From: Puccinellia tenuiflora
Taxonomy: Eukaryota; Streptophyta; Magnoliopsida; Poales; Poaceae
Assembly (NCBI GenBank): GCA_012064385.1
Contig: QRDG01000808.1
Span: forward strand, 682,001-746,000
DNA: 64,000 nt
Direction: 5' to 3'
Numbering within the stretch: the first letter of the stretch is position 1; each line of letters begins with the position of its first letter. The notes beneath the pieces are model-generated. The model was not told the DNA's origin. It was given only the letters and a program-made list of their open reading frames with translations, and searched no databases. A program made the position numbers and the translations under genes. Positions 21,301 to 32,539 of the stretch are shown one piece after another.

Positions 21301-22340
21301 ACTACATTTTTTTGTACTGTAGAATGAAGATTGTCGAATGCAGGGAACGCCGCATCTATGACATCGGGTTCATTGACCCATATTATATTAATGAAGTGAC
21401 CGTAAATAACCATCCTGAGGACACAGTGAATAACTTGTTCTGGTGGTTAGTGAAACTAAATACTTGCGAAGAAATACTTTTTCCTTACGTCTTCTAGTGA
21501 GTGTTACTGTACCTTCTACACATTCTATTTTGCATACTCCATGTTTAATGTAATCGATGAGTTATGGACATAAAAACGTGCGCAGTTCCCACTGGATTCT
21601 GCTAATCATTAGAGTTGACCAAGGAGTCGTTCAAGTCATGGACTCGTTAAGGAAAAACATGGAAGAGTACCAAAGCTTGCAAGATATGCTCCAGAGGTAA
21701 TTTTAATCATTATCGATCTATATCGTCCTTTTTCATTCATTTTCTGATATTAAGTAATTAATAACTCTTTTAATCATTTTCTTTTGGCGGCCAGGGTTTG
21801 GAAACGGTTCATCGTGAAGGTTCCAGGGGAATATAATGGAACCGAAGTTGTATTTTTATACCACCAAGGTAAGTAGTACTATATATATAGGTCTGCACAA
21901 CTCTTTAATTGTAGTTTCAATACCATTATCATGCTTGATTATTATTTGATTAAATTCTATTTTCTGTAAAGTGGTGTGAGAGGCAGCAACAGGGGACAAA
22001 TTTATGTGCATACTACGTTTTTGAGTACATGCGCTCTTTTGTCAGTGAGCGGAATAGAGAACAAAGAACAGCTTATGTATGTATACACTCTGCGCAATTT
22101 TTTATTACCATATTGTGTTGAGTTCCATTCATAAATTATTTTATTATGATTTCATATATACAGTTATAAACAACTCACATATTCATATTGATCTAGATGG
22201 AGCGAATGCGGGACCTGCTCATACCAGCGAAGCGCCTAAAAGCAATTCAAGAGGAATTGGCGGGATTTTTGAACTCGGAGGTCCTGAAGAAAACTGGAGA
22301 ATTTTATCACAAAAGCAATTATTTTTTGCCTCCAATGTAA
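18379..22340 (+). CDS. CACTA ORF2 with C-terminal Ulp1-like cysteine protease, multi-exon, frameshifted
   Basis: Exons as read: 18379-18648, 18734-21232, 21323-21496, 21586-21696, 21795-21868, 21972-22076, 22197-22340. The N-terminal half is a Ptta/En/Spm-type region rich in Trp and Lys, then a coiled coil near 19690-19780, then a DUF8039-like segment (about 19915-20160). A proline-rich 21-bp repeat and a charged linker follow. The last exons encode a C48 (Ulp1/SUMO-protease-like) domain with catalytic His in SHWILLI, Asp in QVMDSL and Cys in GTNLCAYY, all present. Two defects are seen: unequal units in the proline repeat (about 20270-20340) shift the frame, and the junction 21868/21972 does not keep phase with plain GT-AG borders. 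Such proteases are known from plant CACTA and Mutator elements; the substrate is unknown. Confidence 0.7.
20167..20345 (+). repeat. Proline-rich 21-bp minisatellite within ORF2
   Basis: The unit CCACCTCAAGATCCATCCCCC (about seven codons, PPQDPSP) is repeated about eight times with lengths of 20 or 21 bp. The 20-bp units change the reading frame, producing a stop at about 20318. The frame of the downstream exon is open again from about 20330. Confidence 0.75.
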
Positions 22341-22896
22341 TTGACGTGATCTGGACGTGTGAGAAACGTGATGTCGGTCTAGTAACTTGAACGTGATCTC
22401 GACGTGTGGGCTTATGTTTCTATGTATGAATCGGGACCAATGCCCCTTTGGAACCGGGACCAATGCCCCTTTTTCTACTAGTGTACTGTATGCGGTAGCG
22501 TAGAAATATACGAAAACTATTTTGAAATGAAGAAAAGAAAATAAATGAATAAAATAAAACAAAATAAATTCTCTGCCGCGGCACAGAAAGTGCCCAAATT
22601 TCTGCCGCGGCAGAGAATTAGTAAACCCTAAACCCTAACCAAAATGAACTCTCTGCCGCGTCACAGAAAGTGCCCAAATTTCTGCCGCGGCAGATAACAA
22701 TTAGTCGCGGCCCGTTATACGAACCGCGACTAAAGGTTCTGCCCGTAGCACACCCAGGATGAGGACCATTTGTCCCGGCTGGTGACAGGTCCGCGACTAA
22801 TGGTTGGACCTTTAGTCCCGCCTTCGCTGTCGCGGTTGGCCAACCGCGACAAAAGACCCTCACGGCCCGAGACAATAGGTCCAGTCTCCACTAGTG
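22341..22896. other. CACTA right-end region with two termini
   Basis: Immediately after the Ulp1 gene come GGGACCAATGCCCC repeats and a terminus, CTACTAGTG, ending at 22478. Then follow a second subterminal block resembling 10440-10640 (CTCTGCCGCGGC) and a second terminus, CCACTAGTG, ending at 22896. Confidence 0.65.
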
Positions 22897-23783
22897 TTTA
22901 ATGAAATGCAGTCGGAGCAGCTTTTGATTGATCAAAGAAGAGTACAGAGTACAGCTAAAAACTACAAACTACAGAGCAAGAAATTGACAAACAATTAACA
23001 AACGCCACGCACACAAAGATCTAGATTAGACAATTAATCTGCTCTAATTTTACTCCATCCATTCGCTAAGGTCGATCAGAACTAAACTGGGATCGACGCA
23101 ACCCAGCCCCTGCATCTATATATGTTCTGTGGTCATCATTGATTTGTTTGCAGATGTATGTGCACCTAGCTAGCTGCTATATATACATAGGGCAAAGCCA
23201 TGATTCCATTTTAGATGGGGACACATGACAATTGAAGAAGATAAATTTTAGTACGGGTCGGTGTGCCTGCATGTGTGAAATTAACCTTTGAATTGGATGT
23301 TCCTTTTACAAATTTTGGCTTACAGTCTACACCCATAGTCTACACTCATACTGTAGTAAGTGAAACAAATCATTAAGCAGAACGAGCAAGTGTCTGTCTC
23401 CTGAAATTAGCGCCGAGCGTTAACCGATTAACAAATGCCACGCGGACAAAAATCAAGAGTAGAAACTAATAATGTGTTCTAGTTTTACTCCATCCATTAG
23501 GTAATATCGATCTGATATTCAGAACTAAACATGGATCGACGCATGCAACCCCGCGTGACCGCGTCGTGTGTGCGTCCCCTGCATCTATATATGTTCTGTG
23601 GATTGTGGTCATTATTGCATGTATCTGCACCTACCTACCTAGCTGCTCTCCGCTCGCCAGTGGTACGCTGCATGCTTGCCAAGTTGCCAGAAACTGGGAC
23701 GAAGGGGGTTTAGAAGAGGGAGCAGTGTAAATGGTGGAGAACCCGGCTACACGTGTCGATCGCGGACATGCCTGCGCAAAGAG
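22897..23783. other. Partly duplicated non-coding DNA
   Basis: Two diverged copies of a block are visible, about 22965-23160 and about 23405-23640. Shared stretches are TTTTACTCCATCCATT, ATCGACGCA and CCTGCATCTATATATGTTCTGTGG. Positions about 23345-23400 (GTGAAACAAATCA, CAAGTGTCTGTCTCCTGAA) match 34100-34150. Positions about 23690-23783 match the fasciclin upstream region at 7836-7935. No gene recognised. Confidence 0.55.
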
Positions 23784-24177
23784 CCCGCAAAAGAGTTATT
23801 TACAAAAACATACCACATTTGGGGCTCTGACAACGCATCAGTATCCACTTTGGTAATTTTTCCAGTTCAGTACCATCTCTCGGGGGATGCTCCACGGCCC
23901 GTGCTGATGGCTTGTTTAAACGCGTTTGACCAACGTGGCGGCCGACGTGGAGGAAACGGCCGTTAACGCCGTGGCTGCTGGTCCCACCTGAGGCAAACGT
24001 CCGATGTGGCACAAATGGCCGGTCGGAAGCCAGTTTAGCCACCCCATCTCCCTCTTCCCCGCACACACAGACATTTTCTTTTCCCCTCTTCCCGCGCCGC
24101 CGCCCTGTGCTGCCGCCCTGCTCCGCCGCTCTGCGCCGCCGTCGTGCTCCGACTGCGTGGCCGCCGATGACGAGGAG

Positions 24178-25212
24178 ATGCCGAGCTGGAACAACGGCGA
24201 GACGTCCAACGAGGATGTGCTAAGTTCAGGGGTAAGTTTCCTGTTAGGGTTAGGGTTTCGATTTGTGGATTTAGGACTCGATTTTTGTTCTTGTTCTGGG
24301 TTTAAGGCTCGATTTCTTGTTGTTTTCGTGGGTTTGTAGGACACTGCGGGGACCTACAGTCCTGAATCAATCGAGGATTCAGAATTTGAGGGCATTGCTG
24401 TGGATTCGAACATGCTTTGCTATGTTCATCAGCAATAGCCAGTGAGAAAGGTTGCATTTGAAGGGAGGAACACTGGGCGGCGATTTCTGACATGTGCTGT
24501 GGAGGATGTAAGTAGTATTAATTTTGGAGTTGTTTTTCTGCACATTGGTAGTTAGTGACTGTTAGTTAGTGATCAACAGTTAGCTAGGATGAAAATGTTA
24601 GTTGTTAGGCATAGTTAGTTAGTGAGTCCCTTCCCTGTTGTTAGCTATTATTCATTGTTAGTTGTTAGCCACAGTTAGTTAGTGTTTAGTTGTTACTCAC
24701 TGTATGCTTATTAAAATGGACATGAACTCCAAAATTGTGGTTTTGTTGATTGGGTCACAATGCAACGTGCACTAGGTAGTTTGTGGACAAAGCTAGAAGA
24801 GACCAATTCTGCCAGAATAAATGAGAAGTTTGATAATATTCTGTTGGTTAAAAATTTAGCTGAAGAGAAGGCAAAATTGGAGAAGAAATATACTGGTTTA
24901 ATTGGTGAAGTTAACAAGATGTTGGATCACACTGTCCAGAAGGTAAATCAAGAAAATTATGCTAAGAATAAGGAAGTAATGAAGGAGGAGTATAGTGTCC
25001 AAACTCTGAAGCATGAGCTGTCTGTGTTGAAGGAGATGCACTCCAATGTTATTGAGATGAAGGAGAAAATGGAGAAGACATTCATAGCTGAAGCTGAAGC
25101 ACTGAAGGAGGAGAAGAAACAACTGGAGTACACACTGTTTGATCTGTTCAAAGCCAATAATCTGAACAAAGAGAGGCTCAAAAGGATCAAGAGTATTTGT
25201 GATGAGGAATGA
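24178..25212 (+). pseudogene. GRF-type zinc finger / coiled-coil protein gene of the MULE, with premature stop
   Basis: Exon 1, 24178-24231 (18 codons), and exon 2, 24340-24507 (56 codons), join in phase. Exon 3 runs to TGA at 25210-25212. Exon 2 contains RNTGRRFLTC and exon 3 starts with NCGFVDWV, together a GRF-type zinc finger, a small nucleic-acid-binding fold. A long coiled coil fills the rest (about 24790-25200). An in-frame TAG at 24436-24438 lies just before the finger. The exon 3 acceptor (near 24713) is unclear. Such genes recur in Triticeae MULEs as I recall; the role is unknown. It shares the long TIR as probable promoter. Confidence 0.65.
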
Positions 25213-25407
25213 GATGTAATAGAGTAGATGTGGTTATATTGCAATTAGACCTTTATGTACCTCTAAATGGATCTGTTATGAATTCTATGATGATCTGAAT
25301 TATGAAATATGAATTCTATTATGTGTGTGATGATTTGTGTGTTAGATGTGTGTGATGACCTGAATTATACCATGTGTGTGATGCTTGTGTGTGATGAGTA
25401 AATAGAT

Positions 25408-25590
25408 AGTTGTCGTCGACGAGTGTCGGGATCATTCGTCGACGACAACTCAATGTTTATAAAGACTGACTATATAGTTGTCATCGACGAGTGTCGGAAT
25501 CATTCGTCGACGACAACTCAATTGTGGTTTATAAAGACTGACTATATAGTTGTCGTCGACGAGTGTCGGAATCAGTCGTCGACGACAACT
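25408..25590. repeat. Three tandem 43-bp hairpins between convergent MULE genes
   Basis: Hairpins at 25408-25450, 25476-25518 and 25548-25590 each have arms AGTTGTCGTCGACGA and TCGTCGACGACAACT around a loop of about 13 bases. The second has one mismatch in the left arm. The period is 68-72 bp, and the spacers share TTTATAAAGACTGACTATAT. They lie downstream of both convergent genes. Confidence 0.85.
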
Positions 25591-25904
25591 CTATGTTTCA
25601 TTTATAAAGATGCATCACAACATTTAAACATTTAAACATTCAAACACATCAAAGATGCATCACAGTAGTATCATCATCCATCTCATTTCATTTAATTGTC
25701 TGAAACATGTTTCATCAGCTAGCTGTCCCACAACAGCTGGAAAGAGGTGCACTATGACAACACATAAGTGCACCAACTCATCAAAATATACAGAAAATGA
25801 TGCAAGTTCATCACAACTGTATGACCAAAAGCTCCAGCAAGTTCTGGAATTACAGCATTACATTAGTAAGACACAAATTAGTTGTTTGAACTGCCAGCCT
25901 CTCC

Positions 25905-27173
25905 TCATTCTGGCTGAACATAACCACAGTTCAAGTAAGCCCATGTCCTGGTCCTTTCATAGGCAGCACCTTGTGCTGTGCTTGGGCCTTGATCTGCAGA
26001 GGTTCTTGGGGGAACAAAGGCAGATCTTGGTGCTGGTGGTGCTGGAGCATGGCCTGCTGCTGGAGCATGCCTTGCTGCTAGTGCTGGTGCTGGAGCATGG
26101 CTTGATGGTGGGGCATCTTGTCCTCCATGATCTTGAGGCTGCAACAGAAAAATTCAACAGATAAATGCAACAGATAAATGCAACAGATAAATGCAATAGA
26201 TAAATGCAACAGATAAATGCAACAGATAAAGCTTTTAGGGTTACTCACCACATGCTTATTCTTTTCCTGCAGCTTCATATCTGCTCTTCATGTCTGAGTC
26301 CATCTCTACATCATCACTCCCATCATTGTCGCTCTCAACAGTGACAATTTCTTTTCCTGCAGCTTCATATCTGCTCTCTTGAGTGCCAACACAAAGATTC
26401 AGATCAATTTCTTTTGCGCTGCTGCCTTGACTTGGAAATACGACACCATCATCGTCAACAGCATACACTGGTGGAGGACAGAGATCATACACACTCACTG
26501 GTTCTACATAATTCTGCTGAGAGCCCATAACTACATTTGCATTATTAATCTCTGAAGAAACAGCTGCTCTGCCCTTCTTCACAGTCAAGTGCAGACTTTT
26601 TTCACCCTCAAAGTGATCAAGCAGTTCATACAGCTTATAATTGTTCACAATCAATTCCATATGATCAGATTTACTGCAGTAAATAGAATCATTCATGCTG
26701 TACCCCTTAGTCTCTATCAGTGCAATGATATTCAGATAAGTGATGTCTTCACGGGCCATTCTCCTCTCAATATTATCCAATCCACCAAAATAAATTTGGA
26801 CGTCCCACACTTCATCTCTACCGAAATGATATGCAAAGGCAGACACAAATCGATCAATGGCCTAACCCAAAATCCCCTTTTGCAGGACAGAAACCCTAGA
26901 TCTACAGAAGAGACGAGCTACTTACCAAAATCCGCCTAGCCCGCACGAGAAAATGTCGCCCGTCGATTTCTCCCCCAACAGCTGCGCAAGCATCGCCGCC
27001 GCCGTCGATGGCCGAGACGGCCACAGCTCGTCCAGCTCGTCGACCTCGTCGACCACGCTTCCGCCACCAGCCCCAGCCGCAGCACTGCCGCCGCCACGCG
27101 CGCCGCTTCCACCCGCAGCAGTGTCGCCGCCCTGGGGACCGCCGCCGCCTCCAGGATTCGCCGGCTCCACCAT
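25905..27173 (-). CDS. Truncated MULE transposase gene: PB1-like N-terminus joined to C-terminal tail, no DDE core
   Basis: On the minus strand, exon 1 is 27173-26926 (MVEPANPGG, glycine/alanine-rich) and ends at a GTAAG donor. Exon 2, from about 26817, encodes VWDVQIYFGG and the basic/charged fold typical of the PB1-like N-terminal domain of plant MuDR transposases, then an acidic linker, with a stop at 26256-26258 unless spliced (GTGAGT near 26247). A possible third exon, 26138-25905 after TTGCAG, encodes an Ala/Pro/Gln-rich tail of the kind that ends such transposases. The catalytic DDE and zinc-knuckle parts are absent. The duplicated SRYEAAGKE near 26270 and 26345 suggests a deletion or duplication joint. 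Confidence 0.6.
26150..26235. repeat. 13-bp tandem repeat (GCAACAGATAAAT)n
   Basis: About six units with small changes, lying in the probable intron between the second and third exon of the truncated transposase gene. Confidence 0.75.
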
Positions 27174-27462
27174 CGCCTCCTCGCGGGGAACAAGAGTGGA
27201 CTGGGGGAGGGAAAGAGACAGGAGGGGGGGGGGGGGCTTACGACCGGAGTCAGTCAACTAGGCGACCAGAGACAACGGCGTTAACGGCCGTTTCCGCCAC
27301 GTCGGTAGCCAACTTGGTCAAACGCGTTTAAACAAGCCATCAGCGCGGGCCATGGAGCATCCCCGAGAGATGGTACTGAACTGAAAAAATTACCAAAATG
27401 GGTACTGATGCATTGTCAGAGCCTCAAATGTGGTATGTTTTTGTAAAAAACTCCCCGCAAAA

Positions 27463-27744
27463 GCTCATATGTATGCGGGCCCAACTTGAGCAAGGACGTT
27501 TTGTTTTTGTATTTGTCACTCACATTTAGACTAAAAATTGAAGCCAGTCTAGCAGGAAGCCTTCTCAGGCCACTTGCCGTGTCCCCTGCCGCTGCTTGTG
27601 GGCTCGATGGCCGCATCCGTGCGCTGCGTACAGGTGTCGTGCGTCTGCCCACGCGTTGGTCTGTGAACGATTGGTTTTGTTGACTAGCTGGGAGTCGTTT
27701 CTTGTTCTCCCAAAAGTGAAACCTTATCCTCTCCCTCCTCCCAT
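27463..27744. other. Short intergenic segment, no gene
   Basis: The first about 20 bases continue the fasciclin-upstream copy interrupted by the MULE. The rest is unrelated unique-looking DNA that the hAT-like MITE interrupts. Confidence 0.45.
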
Positions 27745-27752
27745 CGCTCACG

Positions 27753-28403
27753 CATAGTTTAAAAAATCGGACCAGCCGATCGAACCGGTAAGTCTGTCGG
27801 TTCAGGTTTTTTACCGGTCGGACCGCTGGTTCACTGGTTCATTGTCCGGGTTTTTAAGATATAAAGTAACATATCTTATTTATAAATGCTGTAATAAATA
27901 AATAAAAATCTGAAAAAAATACTTCAAACTTGCAATTTGACATATACCAAGTAGTCAACGGATGATCATCAACTTGTCAAAACTTGCGACTCTCAGATAC
28001 ACGCGCATGTATTTGCATGCAGCTCAAAGCTACAAAAGCCGTCCTGTGATTGTAGTGATTTTTTATTCTACCGTGTAGAAAATAATAGTATATAAAAGTG
28101 TCTCTTAAATCTACACGAAGCAGCACCTTGTCTATTTGTTATGGGAGACGTGCCTCTGTTCGCTCGCACTTGAAGTGCTGGGTTCGATCCCTGCTCCTTT
28201 CCCTTTAATTTTGCCAACGCAACGCACTGGTCACTGAACCGGATGGCCGGTTTTACTGTCAAAACCGCCGGTTCGACCGCTGTTTCCCCGGTTTATTCCG
28301 GTCCGTTGGCGGGGACGGTTCAGTGCGCTTAAAGAACCGGCTGAGCCTCTGGTTCCGGTTTTTTCCGGTTGAACCGCCGGTCCGGTCCGGTTTTTAAACT
28401 ATG
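27753..28403. mobile_element. hAT-like MITE, 651 bp
   Basis: The left end CATAGTTTAAAAAATCGGACC and the right end GGTCCGGTTTTTAAACTATG form inverted repeats. A perfect 8-bp duplication, CGCTCACG, flanks it (27745-27752, 28404-28411). Terminal CA and an 8-bp TSD point to hAT. Several ACCGGTTC-type inverted motifs lie subterminally. A B-box-like GGTTCGATCCC occurs at about 28170. No transposase. Confidence 0.85.
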
Positions 28404-31400
28404 CGCTCACGTCCCTGCCGACGGTGGCGCCGGAGCATCGGGCAGAGGCAGCGTCGACCTGCAGGTGATGGGAATGGTGGTGGATTCCTTGCCCATCTCC
28501 TCTTCCTTTCCTCAGCCGGCCCTACACCCTTGCTCGTGCCCGCGGTGGCGCCCTACCATGCCAGCGCCGCCATGGATCTCGGCGGTGCCACGGCCTTCCG
28601 CGATCTGAAGCGCCGACCTCCCCGAGCTCCTGCTGGTGGTGGCATGCTGGAGCTGCTACTGCCGGTGTCCTCCCCGAGCTCTTTCTGTGTCCTACCTCAA
28701 GTCAAGCGACCGGCGCGGATCATCCATCGCCTCCCCCGAGTCCAGGGGCAGCAGATCGATGCCTCCATGGTCGGCTCGTGCGGATCCATGGCTTTCCTCT
28801 TGTCCAGCCGCTGACGCGCTCGTTCGTGCCCTCCCACGAGTCCAGGTCAGCAGACCGACTTCTCCGCGCTGCCGGCGCAGCAGCTTGACGACGCCGCGTC
28901 ATCTTGGCCGCCACTGAGGGCCCCCTCCGTGAGTCATATGTCGAATCAGCAATGCAGGTATAGTTCTTTTTGGTACTTTACTTAGGGCCTTATGGCCATA
29001 AGGAGATTTACGTTTCTGTAGTAGTGTGCATATACTATAAGGGGATGTATACCTATGAGCACTGTTGATTTTGTAGTTCGTTCTTCGTCTAAGCATCAGG
29101 TTTGTTACTGGCTGCTCATTTTTGGATTTCGAGATACATGCTCACTGCCACTTCTTTTTTATCTCACATGATTAATATTTTGTGGAAAATAAAGGCAGGA
29201 GGAATATCAACTTAGTGGAGGAACTTTAGTTCTTTTTTGTTAACTGCTCGACCAAATTCTTTCTTTCAATTGATCTCCAACCAGTTAGTGACAAATAGTT
29301 TAAGAAGTTGAGCGTCATTGTGTAGTTCGATCAAAGACCACCGGCTTTTCCATAATAATAGCCTTTATCTCACCACTTCAATATCTCTGCCACATGGGTA
29401 TGACATAGATGGTGGCTCAGGATTTTGACAATTTGATTATGCTGTAGCAGCATGTTATCACAATTTTTTAAGTAATACTTAAGGAGGCTGTGGTTGGGGG
29501 CGTATATGCACCTGTTTCGGCTGCTCAGATTGTTAGCCTAAACTAAACAATGATTTAAAGTACATTAGTTGTCATGAAAAATACTAAGTTTGCTGTTAGG
29601 TTGAAAATCTTGCAAATTTCCCGAGATGTTGAATGTATCTGCCATATCTCATTATTTTGCAGTATATCCATATATAAATACATTTTATTTTTTACTTTCT
29701 GTTTTGACAGGTGATATGAATTATTGTTGTAGTAAAATTTACGAGGGAGATCCACACATAGTTAAAGGTGATTGCTTCGCCCCCTGTGCTCCTTTCATGC
29801 ACCATTGTTCCTTTTATTCTTCTATTACACACGAGTACAACATCCGCTTAGGTGTTGGAAAATTGATCGAGCCAAGTACATGTTTTGGTCACTTAATTCA
29901 AACCTTTTAGGCCTACATATACCTTTGGAGAGTGGTTTTTTTCTATGGGTTAAAAAAATCATGAAGAGGAAAAGCACTGCTATATATTTGCAATGGGAAG
30001 AGATCTATCTGCACATCACGTTCTCCTTCTCATCAGTTCCGTATTATACGTCAATATGGTGCCTGCTTTTCGAGTCTCCTGATGAGCTTACCTTAAAGTA
30101 CAGTGAAAGTAAAATTTACCAAAATCAGTGGTGCTAACTGATCTGGCACACTCTCATTCTGCCATGTTTATATGGTGTTGGTAATATTTAGTAAAACAAC
30201 TTAGAAACGGTCATGTGTTAGATATCTCATACCTGCCCTTGTGCAGTTTACACTTTCAAGTTCCCTATTTTTGGATCGTGAGGGTACACTACACTCTCCA
30301 AATACTAGGAAGTTATATTTGCATGCCACAAAATTGGGGTTAATTCATCTCTATTGACATAAGATTTTCTTCCTGGTTCATAGGACTTTCTTCATTTGGG
30401 GTCTTATACTGATGAAGTAGAGCACCAAAATTCTTGAGTTGTTTATCTAAAAATATACATAAATTACATGGACTGCCACCTTTTTTTATTGTTGTGTTTA
30501 TGCATTTAGGATGGCTATTTTGACTACTTTAGTGACCCATATGTTTCAACTCTTACAGCTTCCATCAATGTTTGTGTCATCATGCCAATCATACATAGTT
30601 GTTGCAGAAAAATGTAGACAAAAGTATTGAGTTTTGCAGGTCTTTTAACATCGCATTACTCATGGACCAATTTTAGTTAGCCAGCTTCCCTAATAATTTG
30701 AGGCATGTAACATGTCAAATACAACTATGGAATTATACACATCTCATAGTTCACCACTGCAGTGCATTTCTTGCTTGAAAGCACCTGGCAAATTGATTGG
30801 GATTTTAGGGAGATTGGCCATTGAAAGGATGATGGCGGTAGTTACTTTGACTGATGTGTCTCATCTGTAATCATAGTTTTAGGGAATCATACTAGAGGAG
30901 CTGAAGATGCAAACATCTGAGAATAAGCACCCACTTTAGGACGGAGGCAAGCAATTAAAAGTTACCGGTGCTTTCCTTGACCTGTTTTATTGTCTCTAAG
31001 TTGGACACATAAAAAATTGCTATTTATGTTCTTGGCTCATGTTGGAGACAAAGTCAGTGCATTTCTTGCTTTGGACACATTTCTTACGGACAAGGAGGAA
31101 TAGGAGCCATGACCTGCTACCCTCCTCATCGCGTCAAACTAGCACGGGAAGAATTGGATGAGGAATAGGCCGCGACTGCCGCGGCTTCTCCTCCTCTCCT
31201 TCAGGTGGCCCTGGGACGAGGAAAGAGGCCACTGATCCGAGTCTTCGTAACGTTGTCGGTCTATCCCCACCAGATCCGTTCAGCTTCTCGCATCAACTAT
31301 ATTCTGTCTTGGCCCGTGATCTAGACAGCGATTGTTCGTTTCTCCTTTGCCTGCCACCAAGGGGCCTGCTGGGAGGCTTCTACTGGAGGTGCCGTTGTGG

Positions 31401-32539
31401 TGGTGGTGCCGACATTGTCCCCATCAGGAGGCTTGGGGGTCAGACGGGCACTCTGGCAGCATGGGGATGTCAAAGAGATTCGACGTATGCTGAGTACTTC
31501 TTCAACTGAGCCCAGTCGCAAGGTTCATAGTTCCTCCTTGATTTCGTCCGAGACTTCTTTTCTCTTATTTGCTGAATCACATGATCTCATCACATCAATA
31601 GTTCATCCGGTTGTAATTTGTCAGCGTAGGAAGAGTAGTCAATATTTCTATTCAAATCGCAAATTGAAATAAGTAATGTTCATAAGAAGATTACAATGTT
31701 AATGGAGCAAAGTGGGTGGATTACCTATGGGATTGATCATTACCAAGGTAGCAAATCATGTTCGTCATGGTATGAGCTAGCTCAAGGGCATCATTTTCAG
31801 TTTTTAGGCAATGAGAGCCAAAATTCAGGGGAATTGGTTTGCATGTTATCCGTTACATGTACTTTTCACCAAATGTGCTATTATTACTTTTGTAGCTTGT
31901 GAATATATATTGTTAGCTGTTTGTAATGAATTACAAATAAAATGCAGGTGAAAATTTGAATAAATAGCAGGATTCTGGTTTATAAATAGCATCTATTTAC
32001 ATACTGCAAACTAAATCTTGGTTTCGCAGTTCTGATTACTAATCATCTGCTATTTTTTCCGTGCGAAACAAGGACTTAGAATATCACATAAACAGCAGGC
32101 CAGGCCATCAGCATGCAATGCGACATGAAGCAAAGGTAGAACAGTAGAAGTTCTCGTGCCAAAGCGAACAGCCAGTCCACATTCATTCAAGTTTTGCAAA
32201 ACACCCGTCAAAGTTGTCGTGTAGTGTATTTTGTTTACCTACAATGCACAAAAATGAAGTATTTTGTATTGAGATAAAGAACCTAAATATGCCATGTGAG
32301 GCCCGTCGTACTATGTTTTACCAGAATAATATATATGATTTCCATGAATTTCTGTATGCATTCAGTTTATATTATGTTTCGCAAAAAAGTCATTTACTAT
32401 AACAAGTGTGATGAGCTCAGTAGAACGCATGTACACACGACCGTGTTGACCAACAAAAACCACCGAGACACAAATCCTGCCAAACAGGCAATGCAAGGGC
32501 GTAGGAACGACGGCGCGGTGAAGAGCGCTGCTTCGTCTA
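28404..32539. other. Large unclassified segment, no gene recognised
   Basis: About 4.1 kb. A GC-rich part (28404-28920) and another at 31130-31480 enclose AT-rich DNA, resembling a gene or retroelement leader and introns. Open frames are short (up to 137 codons, 28401-28814) and show no motif I know. I find no LTR ends or TIRs. By comparison with the fasciclin flank it lies inside a duplicated copy, between 27480 and about 32540. Confidence 0.4.

Larger units (their letters stand above)
8955..22896 (+). mobile_element. CACTA (En/Spm) DNA transposon block, composite and nested
   Basis: The left end reads CACTAGTAGAAAATAGG and the far right end (reverse complement) CACTAGTGGAGACTGG. Flanking triplets are TTG and TTT, so the duplication is imperfect. 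A second right-type terminus, TTTTTCTACTAGTG, ends at 22478, so at least two related CACTA copies may be joined. Subterminal arrays of TTTAGTCCCGG / TTGTCGCGG inverted motifs lie at 8990-9200, 10580-10650, 12450-12680, 17160-17330 and 22590-22880. Inside are an exonuclease gene, a coiled-coil/TM pseudogene, a small split gene and an ORF2-Ulp1 gene. No TNP2-type transposase was recognised, so the block looks non-autonomous. Confidence 0.72.
23793..27453. mobile_element. Mutator-like element (MULE), 3,661 bp, with long TIRs and 9-bp TSD
   Basis: A perfect 9-bp duplication, CCCGCAAAA, flanks the element (23784-23792, 27454-27462). Terminal inverted repeats of about 179 bp (23793-23971, 27275-27453) start GAGTTATTTACAAAAAC and GAGTTTTTTACAAAAAC and are about 90% identical by eye. 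Long TIRs with a 9-bp duplication define Mutator. Inside are two convergent genes: a GRF zinc-finger/coiled-coil gene on plus and a transposase N-terminus plus tail on minus, with three hairpins between them. The catalytic DDE core is missing, so it is a deletion derivative. It interrupts a copy of the fasciclin upstream region. Confidence 0.93.

Noticed and set aside
22479..22896. Separate small MITE
   Set aside because: It has only one CACTA-type terminus and matches subterminal DNA at 10440-10640, so it is a remnant of a larger CACTA copy.
25408..25590. CRISPR-like array
   Set aside because: Only three units, each a palindrome with similar spacers, inside a plant MULE; no cas genes and no repeat-spacer pattern.
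28401..28917. Host gene with 137-codon frame
   Set aside because: No recognisable motif, no clear exon continuation, and the frame starts inside the hAT TIR/TSD border.
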